Made by a program: the position numbers and the translations under genes
Shown here: positions 62,701 through 64,000 of the stretch, one piece after another
Position numbering within the stretch: position 1 is the first letter of the stretch
How the letters are laid out: each line of letters begins with the position of its first letter
Assembly: GCA_035610835.1 (NCBI GenBank)
Contig: CM069446.1
Location: 71,099,062-71,163,061, forward strand
Direction: 5' to 3'
DNA from: Ophiura sarsii
Lineage: Eukaryota; Echinodermata; Ophiuroidea; Amphilepidida; Ophiuridae
Length of the DNA stretch: 64,000 nt
The notes under the pieces: generated by a model
What the model was told of the DNA's origin: nothing
Databases searched by the model: none
The model's input: only the letters and a program-made list of their open reading frames with translations

Positions 62701-63962
62701 GCTTTTGAGATGCGAATGTTTGAAAGAGATGTTAGGTATTTCCGATGGAAAGAGCAAAAGACCATATGAATTTGTCACGAGTCAATATGGAGAGCAAACT
62801 ACTCTCTACAGTAAGATCATTCTCAGGAAATTGTAGTACTTTGAGCACATTGCCAGAAAAGATTGAGAAAATGTGATCATCCAAGGAACTCTGAAAGGGA
62901 AACGCAAAACGTGGCCGACCAATAGTCTGTTGGACTGATGGCATTACAGACGCAAGGAGCTTATCTTTCACTGCTGCTCACCGCATGTCAAAATATACAA
63001 ACATGACGCTCCATATCAATTGGGTCTCAACGAATCAGCCATGATTGATATGACAATTAAGATGAAAACTTGATATGAATTCATCTAGGTCCAATGTATG
63101 GACTAAAAAAAAAGATAATGATTTATTTTGAATGAGCAAAACTGTTCGTAACAGAACATTCCATCATCTGAACGACGAGCTATTGATAAATAATAATGTT
63201 TACGCCATCACTATTACGAATTATTGTTGGCAAAGGCTATACAGCCAATGATCGGGCAGCTATTTCGGGAAAAAATATACAGCCGATGATGTGTTCTTCC
63301 ATACAGAATAAACGCTAACCTCGTTGTAGCATCATCCAAGCGGCACAGTTCTTTCCCATAGCACTACGGGGCCAATCTAAATTGGACCCACTATACCGGA
63401 GGAATTCTGTTAAGTCGGCCCCATGCATCTCGGCACTCCGGCGCCCGCGGTTCTGTTTCTTACTAGCGCTACCGCGGGTACCCGGGATGGACTTGCGAGT
63501 GTGAGTCATTTAACATCATCGGCTGTATAGCTTTTCTCGAAATGGCTGCCCGATCATCGGCTGTATAGAACCTTCCATTATGGTTATAGGTCGCTGTCAA
63601 AATTATTTAGACATAAATTGGTGAAACACACGCGCTCGCGCCAGTTGTTGAATTCTGTTGTAACGCTGAGGAAATCTGTTCAGTTTCTTTACTCAATATC
63701 CACAAGTGTAATTTGAACTAATTATAAGTACTAGGCCTATGATGACAACGACTCGGTCATTCGGTCCATGTATGCAGATACCCCCCCCCCCCCCCCCACA
63801 CCTCAATTACTATATTTATACATGTGCGAGTTTATTTTCTATACACTGTGTCTGTTTATTTTAGATGGATCGTTACTGGCAATGGGATCCCATGACCATA
63901 GCATCTACCTGTTCTCCGTAATGGACGATGGTTTAGTCTATAGGAAGCTAGGAGTACTTCAG
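17575..63962 (+). CDS. DCX-EMAP: Doublecortin-EMAP (DCX-EMAP) microtubule-binding protein, partial at 3' end
   Basis: Fifteen exons join without a frame break (3231 nt, 1077 codons): 17575-17730, 22196-23053, 38791-39079, 39458-40001, 41103-41252, 42333-42402, 43116-43142, 44510-44611, 45830-45925, 50050-50193, 50730-50826, 51603-51775, 52672-52941, 62530-62686 and 63865-63962. Every junction is GT-AG with matching phases. Residues ~126-210 form the first DCX domain ([13 protein letters not shown]...WDTLLNYLG) and ~281-360 the second ([13 protein letters not shown]...FIACGAE). Residues ~361-600 are a basic, Ser-rich linker (low complexity, probably disordered). The HELP motif (KLEWVYGYRG...LPSGEILYY) is at ~612-648, and EML-type WD40 repeats run from ~655 onward. 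The final blades lie past the window. Known family role: binds microtubules; the fly member works in ciliated mechanosensory cells. The fused order distinguishes it from vertebrate EML and DCX genes, which are separate. Family call is firm; cellular role in this animal is inferred. Confidence 0.95.
17859..18464. mobile_element. Foldback element in intron 1, about 600 bp
   Basis: Two arms of about 300 bp, 17859-18160 and 18162-18464, are reverse complements with a few mismatches. The outer ends read TACACAGTCAATCAAAATAA and its inverse. Inner arms contain GGATGGTTAAGCAGCTTGAA and its inverse. Predicted to fold into a long hairpin. Confidence 0.8.
18640..18845. mobile_element. MITE copy 3 (degenerate, CACTTTCCACGCGGC family)
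   Basis: The core (ATCATATACAAAACAGATTT ... GAAATGTCGTCTGCAGACGA) matches the family in the opposite orientation to copies 1 and 2. Both terminal repeats are lost or heavily mutated. Confidence 0.6.
19229..19413. repeat. Tandem duplication, 101-bp unit
   Basis: GCGCGGAAAATGAATATATG... occurs at 19229 and again at 19330 with few changes. Confidence 0.8.
19508..20009. mobile_element. MITE with TTAAAGGGGCAC termini, about 500 bp
   Basis: Left end TTAAAGGGGCACTAAGAGAT and right end ATCTCTCTGTGCCCCTTTAA are inverted repeats bounded by TTAA. No coding content. Intron 1 of DCX-EMAP. Confidence 0.7.
20496..20723 (+). CDS. Possible alternative first exon of DCX-EMAP (tentative)
   Basis: An ATG-initiated 76-codon reading frame ([20 protein letters not shown]...) ends at AAG|GTGGGA. 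This would place it in phase 0, the same phase that exon 2 accepts. Its peptide is mixed and charged, unlike the translations of surrounding repeat DNA. Against it: the ATG context is weak (C at -3), the donor is non-consensus, and no domain is recognised. It would give the protein a different N-terminus from exon 1, as an alternative promoter would. Treat as a hypothesis. Confidence 0.25.
21021..21276. mobile_element. Inverted-repeat element, about 255 bp
   Basis: GTTCCCATCCCTTACCCCTT... at the left end is matched by the inverse ...TTAAGGGATGGGAAC on the right. Inner ACATTTCGCCGGTAATA and its inverse also pair. No coding content. Confidence 0.65.
21923..22168. mobile_element. MITE copy 4 (CACTTTCCACGCGGC family) abutting exon 2
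   Basis: TTAACACTTTCACGCGGC at the left and GCCGCGTGGAAAGTGTTAA at the right: terminal inverted repeats plus TTAA on both sides. The right end stops 27 bp before the splice acceptor of the exon carrying the first DCX domain. Confidence 0.9.
22196..23053 (+). CDS. DCX-EMAP: DCX-EMAP exon 2 (first DCX domain, start of second)
   Basis: 286 codons, phase 0 to phase 0 (CATTCCAG acceptor, GTAAGC donor). An acidic lead-in ([20 protein letters not shown]) precedes the first DCX domain (residues ~126-210 of the protein), an inter-domain linker, and the N-terminal half of the second DCX domain up to [11 protein letters not shown]. Confidence 0.95.
23286..23513. mobile_element. MITE copy 5 (CACTTTCCACGCGGC family, left end lost)
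   Basis: Starts within the subterminal CTATTAGTTTTACCAAATTC and keeps GTCGTCTGCAGACGCC and the right end GCCGCGTGGAAAGTGTT. Confidence 0.75.
24569..24715 (+). repeat. Minisatellite block A (about 50-bp monomers, degenerate)
   Basis: Three to four diverged copies of the monomer CTATCGTGCATTTACCAATA...CTGTCCATAGACGACTATA, directly before the inverted-repeat element at 24716. Confidence 0.8.
24716..25177. mobile_element. Inverted-repeat element between minisatellite blocks
   Basis: Arms of about 220 bp: outer ACCTAGCACATAAAGT... and its inverse ...ACTTTATGTGCTAGGT; inner TAACTTTAAAAGTATCCATT and its inverse. The centre is near 24940. A half copy, in the right-arm orientation, recurs at about 26690-26930. 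Confidence 0.8.
25178..26245 (+). repeat. Minisatellite block B with 242-bp higher-order repeat
   Basis: About 22 head-to-tail copies of a ~48.4-bp monomer in two main types: ACCAATACCAGCCTGTCCAT... and ACCAAGCCAGCCTGTCTGTA.... The second type recurs at 25291, 25388, 25533, 25630, 25775, 25872, 26017 and 26114. The spacing alternates 97 and 145 bp, i.e. a 242-bp (five-monomer) higher-order unit repeated about four times. Confidence 0.93.
26530..26930. mobile_element. Rearranged half copy of the inverted-repeat element
   Basis: 26690-26930 matches the right arm of 24716-25177 (ATTGAAATCGCCATAACTTT ... GGACTTTATGTGCTAGGTG). An inverted stretch ATTGATTTGTGTGTGATTAC at about 26544 pairs with about 26700-26719. 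Minisatellite resumes directly after it. Confidence 0.7.
26931..27085 (+). repeat. Minisatellite block C
   Basis: Three monomers of the block B type (CATTATCGTGCATTTACCAA...), same orientation. Confidence 0.85.
28072..28323. mobile_element. Inverted-repeat element, about 250 bp
   Basis: CCCTTTTATGGCAAAAGAAT at the left pairs with ATTCTTTTGCCATAAAAGGG at the right. Inner TATACTTCCTTTTAACATG also pairs with its inverse. Confidence 0.75.
29518..29670 (+). repeat. CpG-rich sub-repeat of the 1.86-kb unit
   Basis: Degenerate copies of about 25 bp, ACGCGTGCGCCGGCAATCGC. Equivalent segments lie at about 31435-31550, 33258-33400 and 35205-35340. Far richer in CpG than the surrounding AT-rich intron. 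Confidence 0.8.
34580..34725 (-). mobile_element. Short retroelement 3' end inserted in the last 1.86-kb unit
   Basis: 130 bp (34588-34717) interrupts the unit and is flanked by ACTTTGTA at 34580-34587 and 34718-34725, an 8-bp target duplication absent from the sister units. Read on the minus strand it ends in CCAATAAAATCATATCATAT, a microsatellite-like tail. This fits a 5'-truncated LINE or a SINE tail. Family unidentified. Confidence 0.75.
35606..35731. repeat. Short inverted-repeat element
   Basis: GATTTGTAATTGAACGAACAC at the left and GTGTTCGTTCAATTTGTAATC at the right. Just downstream of the 1.86-kb array. Confidence 0.65.
35885..37190 (-). repeat. Minisatellite block D, reverse orientation
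   Basis: Diverged monomers of the block B type read on the opposite strand (GACAGGCTGGTATTGGTAAA, CGCACGATAGT...). They form two clusters, about 35885-36085 and about 36750-37190, separated by unrelated sequence. Confidence 0.8.
38039..38248. mobile_element. MITE copy 6 (CACTTTCCACGCGGC family, left end lost)
   Basis: Core from AAAATTTCACAAAATGATTC to the right end GCCGCGTGGAAAGTGTTAA. Confidence 0.75.
38525..38752. mobile_element. MITE copy 7 (CACTTTCCACGCGGC family) abutting exon 3
   Basis: TTAACACTTTCCACGCG at the left; the GTCTGCAGAC segment is deleted. The right end is mutated (GCCGCGTGAAAATTGTTAA). TTAA is present on both sides. It ends 38 bp before the acceptor of exon 3. Confidence 0.85.
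38791..39079 (+). CDS. DCX-EMAP: DCX-EMAP exon 3 (end of second DCX domain)
   Basis: 289 nt, phase 0 in (GTCTAAAG acceptor), phase 1 out (GTGAGT). It completes the second DCX domain with [19 protein letters not shown], then begins the Ser/Lys/Asn-rich linker. Confidence 0.93.
39458..40001 (+). CDS. DCX-EMAP: DCX-EMAP exon 4 (linker and start of HELP)
   Basis: 544 nt, phase 1 in (TTTACAG), phase 2 out at GGGT|GTATCC. It encodes a Ser/Pro/Lys/Arg-rich linker with [19 protein letters not shown] and ends in RKRLKLEWV, the start of the HELP motif. The codon for V616 is split over the intron. Confidence 0.92.
41103..41252 (+). CDS. DCX-EMAP: DCX-EMAP exon 5 (HELP motif)
   Basis: 150 nt, phase 2 to phase 2. 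Encodes [19 protein letters not shown] and [20 protein letters not shown], the hydrophobic EMAP-like (HELP) motif and the entry into the first beta-propeller. Confidence 0.95.
42333..42402 (+). CDS. DCX-EMAP: DCX-EMAP exon 6
   Basis: 70 nt, phase 2 in (TTTTTTTTCTAG), phase 0 out (GTAAGT). Encodes [19 protein letters not shown], the first WD40 strand set of EML proteins. Confidence 0.93.
43116..43142 (+). CDS. DCX-EMAP: DCX-EMAP exon 7, a 27-nt microexon
   Basis: Nine codons (PPDIAMCHG), phase 0 on both sides, between AAATAG and GTAAGT. Its inclusion or skipping keeps the frame (…DST to AHVRVW…). It lies in the loop before the HVRVW strand of the propeller. It was located by splice signals and frame, so its use in transcripts is inferred. 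Confidence 0.7.
43393..43628. mobile_element. MITE copy 8 (CACTTTCCACGCGGC family)
   Basis: TTAACACTTTCCACGTGGC at the left, GCGTGGAAAGTGTTAA at the right, with GTCTGCAGAC-like segment and core between. The right end plus about 45 bp of flank is repeated at 43701-43760 (CGCGTGGAAAGTGTTAAAAT). Confidence 0.85.
43876..43902. repeat. Poly-G tract
   Basis: About 25 consecutive G in intron 7. Similar homopolymer tracts: about 51988-52007 (G) and about 63781-63797 (C). Confidence 0.8.
44111..44356. mobile_element. MITE copy 9 (CACTTTCCACGCGGC family)
   Basis: Opposite orientation to copy 8: TTTCCACGCGGCTATTAGTT at the left, GTCGTCTGCAGACGCCTGCC at the right, then a mutated ACATGGAAAGTATTAA end. 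Confidence 0.8.
44510..44611 (+). CDS. DCX-EMAP: DCX-EMAP exon 8 (WD40)
   Basis: 34 codons, phase 0 to phase 0. [20 protein letters not shown] then [14 protein letters not shown], matching the HVRVWD / GxFxxxVxCxAFS pattern of EML propeller blades. Confidence 0.95.
45083..45708. mobile_element. Foldback element in intron 8, about 625 bp
   Basis: Arms of about 180 bp: TGCAATAGTGGAAAGAAGCC at the left and GGCTTCTTTCCACTATTGCA at the right, with further diverged pairing inward. The apparent 79-codon ORF at 45494-45733 lies in this element and is not a gene. Confidence 0.7.
45830..45925 (+). CDS. DCX-EMAP: DCX-EMAP exon 9 (WD40)
   Basis: 32 codons, phase 0 to phase 0. [20 protein letters not shown] then [12 protein letters not shown], the D-x-x-x-x-LS-x-W blade end typical of EMLs. 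Confidence 0.95.
46558..46803. mobile_element. MITE copy 10 (CACTTTCCACGCGGC family)
   Basis: CAACTTTCCACGCGGCAGGC at the left, CTGCAGACGACATTTC and core inside, GCCGCGTGGAAAGCGTTAA at the right. Confidence 0.8.
47243..47610. mobile_element. Palindromic MITE with TTTAAAGG(C/T)ATATTATGTGATC ends
   Basis: A 368-bp element bounded by TTAA. Both ends carry GGCATATTATGTGATCTTT followed by a GAGGGCG-type motif (inverted). The arms pair over most of their length around a centre near 47428. Confidence 0.8.
48007..48646. mobile_element. Foldback element inserted in the minisatellite, about 640 bp
   Basis: Arms of about 180 bp: GGTTCAAAAAAAAGTTGACC... at the left and ...GGTCAACATTTTTTTGAACC at the right, with ATGGCACGTTTATCTTGGAT-type inner pairing. 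Confidence 0.8.
48965..49021. repeat. Perfect short palindrome
   Basis: AAAAGCCAATCTTTATAATAAGCC, TTTTAA and the exact inverse of the first arm. The arms are perfect over about 24 bp, so cruciform-capable. Confidence 0.85.
50050..50193 (+). CDS. DCX-EMAP: DCX-EMAP exon 10 (WD40)
   Basis: 48 codons, phase 0 to phase 0. [20 protein letters not shown] then [14 protein letters not shown] and KKSGVFE, closely following the EML pattern FHPxDxxxIVTCGKxHxxFW. Confidence 0.95.
50730..50826 (+). CDS. DCX-EMAP: DCX-EMAP exon 11 (WD40)
   Basis: 97 nt, phase 0 in (CATTTCAG), phase 1 out (GTGGGT). Encodes [20 protein letters not shown] and NLTIWER, the EML signature FSxxGDxITGDSxGNxxxW. Confidence 0.95.
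50844..51171. mobile_element. Inverted-repeat MITE (AGACGTTATTCGTAATTGGCG), copy 1
   Basis: Ends AGACGTTATTCGTAATTGGCG and CGCCAATTACGAATAACGTCT. Interior shares CATACTCGATGTCACGCCG and GAGCATGCTCAGTTGGATAG with copy 2. It starts only 17 bp after exon 11. Confidence 0.85.
51603..51775 (+). CDS. DCX-EMAP: DCX-EMAP exon 12 (WD40)
   Basis: 173 nt, phase 1 in (CTATTCAG), phase 0 out (GTAAGA). Encodes [20 protein letters not shown] and [20 protein letters not shown], the EML pattern AHxxxxFALCxLxDGTLxSGGGxDRxLxxW. Confidence 0.95.
52672..52941 (+). CDS. DCX-EMAP: DCX-EMAP exon 13 (WD40)
   Basis: 90 codons, phase 0 to phase 0. [29 protein letters not shown], then [16 protein letters not shown] and [20 protein letters not shown]. 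This matches EML GTTRNxxLxGxL and GHxxELWGLAxHP. Confidence 0.95.
53018..53415. mobile_element. Inverted-repeat MITE (AGACGTTATTCGTAATTGGCG), copy 2
   Basis: Same ends and interior as 50844-51171 but about 65 bp longer. It carries an extra stretch around 53100-53150. Confidence 0.85.
54581..54826. mobile_element. MITE copy 11 (CACTTTCCACGCGGC family), intact TTAA ends
   Basis: TTAACACTTTCCACGCGGC and its inverted right end (GTCGCGTGGAAAGTGTTAA). The flanks are themselves inverted: GAGAAACTACTTTATT... at about 54548 and ...AATAAAGTAGTTTCTC ending at about 54858. Confidence 0.9.
55265..55556. repeat. Hairpin inside the large foldback
   Basis: GTTCTGCAAAGATAACTCAA at the left pairs with the inverse at the right. 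The arms are about 140 bp, centred near 55425 (AAAGTGCC...GGCACTTT-like). Confidence 0.8.
56495..56672. repeat. Second copy of the GTTGAGCGCCAGAAGGCC repeat
   Basis: Right end ...GAGCTACGGCCTTCTGGCGC matches, in inverse, the left end of 8039-8247. Interior diverged. Just outside the large foldback. Confidence 0.55.
57505..57785. repeat. Imperfect tandem duplication, about 145-bp unit
   Basis: CTGGTCT...CCATGACTACTGCA...CATGCCCTATGGTGCGTACG at about 57505-57625 recurs in diverged form at about 57645-57785. Confidence 0.65.
59545..59925. repeat. Minisatellite, about 94-bp unit, four copies
   Basis: GTTCTGCGG-TGTTCAAAATC... recurs at 59581, 59675, 59768 and 59862 (period 93-94 bp), rich in GAACACAT/GTTCT motifs. 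It directly abuts the stop codon of the Ig gene (59926-59928) and would be its 3' untranslated region. Confidence 0.9.
59926..61257 (-). CDS. Intronless two-Ig-domain type I membrane protein with ITAM-like tail
   Basis: 443 residues, one exon; the ATG at 61257 has G at -3 and +4. Residues 1-30 are a signal peptide ([14 protein letters not shown]...IQSQ). Ig domain 1 spans ~31-145, with Cys51 and Cys127 in the canonical DAGQYQC. Ig domain 2 spans ~150-247, with Cys178/Cys227, plus Cys151/Cys241 as a possible extra bridge. A Ser/Thr-rich stalk precedes a transmembrane helix at ~287-313. The 130-residue tail has two in-frame copies of a 15-residue unit ([11 protein letters not shown] / [11 protein letters not shown]) and three Tyr motifs: YYEI (367), YMGL (418) and YSSL (431). 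The last two are spaced as in an ITAM (YxxL-x9-YxxL). It lies antisense inside intron 13 of DCX-EMAP. Probable cell-surface receptor or adhesion protein; ligand unknown. Lack of introns suggests retroposition or intron loss. Confidence 0.88.
   Translation of the reverse strand: MEYPKTDNLCILVTIAYILLLCRIDSIQSQDVSFTTSSTTVVVGQQVELLCYYNGFNPSTDRMEISFRGMVALIFDDGILFTQQSVLPDSEYTTDIMHNNVEGTRVPYGILLIINKVKETDAGQYQCSIMESTQTSPIIDISVRTFPTPVCLAQRSDNALLANGMLNTVEGFSVSIICLTNTDFNSVSVTLGWSRSDEKPVEQSSNFSPSTLSFTPSLGDNFVDFTCTATNSQYQGVSQSCSFQITVSGIFGDIGTTALVSATSDPADQNKAQASSGTMVISTKTYVGLIVGNCMMGGLLAILITINAIYCIIRHVKITKEFSVARPENSSYYSTSITAISHRESSSAKTSIPEISHQESSFAHELYYEIQGDSPNSNLHSSNNPPKAVKRNQHPNSPSIPDTYNEPSSVAVSNDTSYMGLELSDVYQSSYSSLQNLQNTSDA
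60169..60258 (-). repeat. 45-bp in-frame tandem duplication in the Ig gene
   Basis: 60169-60213 and 60214-60258 are near-identical 45-bp units. They encode the two ISH(R/Q)ESS repeats of the cytoplasmic tail. Confidence 0.85.
61780..62107. repeat. Direct duplication, about 200-bp period
   Basis: GTACAAAAACACAGCCAATA...CACATGGTAGTAACAT...TTCTGACGGAATAAAC at 61780-61905 recurs at about 61980-62107. The end motif TTC(T/G)GACGGAATAAACAGCAA also occurs near 56681. Confidence 0.7.
62208..62312 (+). repeat. Solo module related to the 1.86-kb unit
   Basis: GGCTTTTCAGCCTCGCCAGA ... CAGGACCCAAGCAAGTGTCC resembles the module at about 30230-30330, 32075-32175 and 33880-33980. This indicates a dispersed element underlies part of the tandem array. 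Confidence 0.6.
62530..62686 (+). CDS. DCX-EMAP: DCX-EMAP exon 14 (WD40)
   Basis: 157 nt, phase 0 in (TTAATTCTAG), phase 1 out (GTAAAA). Encodes [20 protein letters not shown] and [12 protein letters not shown], matching EML FHPxGxxVAVGTxxGRWxVxD and xxSVxRYSPDG. Confidence 0.95.
63236..63571. mobile_element. Foldback element in intron 14, about 335 bp
   Basis: CTATACAGCCAATGATCGGG... at the left pairs with ...CCCGATCATCGGCTGTATAG at the right. The centre (63367-63495) carries CTAAATTGGACC...TTTCTTACTAGCGC, also found at about 10467-10560. Confidence 0.75.
63865..63962 (+). CDS. DCX-EMAP: DCX-EMAP exon 15 (WD40), last in window
   Basis: 98 nt, phase 1 in (TTATTTTAG), phase 0 out (GTTAGT). 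Encodes [20 protein letters not shown] and RKLGVLQ, matching EML LAIGSHDNxIYIYxV. EML proteins have at least one more propeller stretch after this point, so the gene continues beyond 64000. Confidence 0.95.
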
Positions 63963-64000
63963 GTTAGTAGTAGTCACGTTGTCCCTCAATGTCAATATCA

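Overview
This window is eukaryotic nuclear DNA from an invertebrate animal. The genes are split into small exons with GT-AG introns, introns run up to about 16 kb, and AT-rich non-coding DNA is packed with MITEs, foldback elements and minisatellites. The gene content (a doublecortin plus EMAP/EML fusion gene and an MFSD8-like transporter) and the repeat style fit a marine invertebrate. I lean towards a non-vertebrate deuterostome such as an echinoderm, hemichordate or amphioxus, but the sequence alone does not settle the phylum.

Three genes can be supported. (1) Minus strand, 939-7830: four coding exons of a major facilitator superfamily transporter resembling MFSD8/CLN7. The C-terminal half lies beyond the left edge. 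(2) Plus strand, 17575-63962 and continuing past the right edge: fifteen coding exons joined in one uninterrupted frame (1077 codons). They encode tandem doublecortin (DCX) domains, a basic/Ser-rich linker, the HELP motif and EML-type WD40 repeats, as in the DCX-EMAP (Drosophila CG42247-like) family of microtubule-binding proteins. (3) Minus strand, 59926-61257: an intronless 443-residue type I membrane protein with two Ig domains and an ITAM-like cytoplasmic tail, nested antisense in intron 13 of gene 2.

Layout: 1-7830 transporter gene with a Harbinger-like element and MITEs in its introns. 7831-17574 is the divergent intergenic region, about 9.7 kb of repeats with no gene I can support. 17575-23053 holds the first two DCX-EMAP exons. 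23054-38790 is a 15.7-kb intron with a 48-bp minisatellite organised in a 242-bp higher-order repeat (24.5-27.1 kb), a tandem array of a 1.86-kb unit (29.1-35.6 kb) and a reverse-oriented minisatellite (35.9-37.2 kb). 38791-52941 holds exons 3-13, mostly the HELP and WD40 parts. 52942-62529 is intron 13, with a 2.9-kb foldback element and the Ig gene. 62530-63962 holds exons 14-15.

One TTAA-flanked MITE family (about 245 bp, piggyBac-like target site) is present in at least eleven copies across the window. Two copies end within 40 bp of the splice acceptors of the exons carrying the two DCX domains. No tRNA, rRNA, CRISPR or prokaryotic feature was seen.
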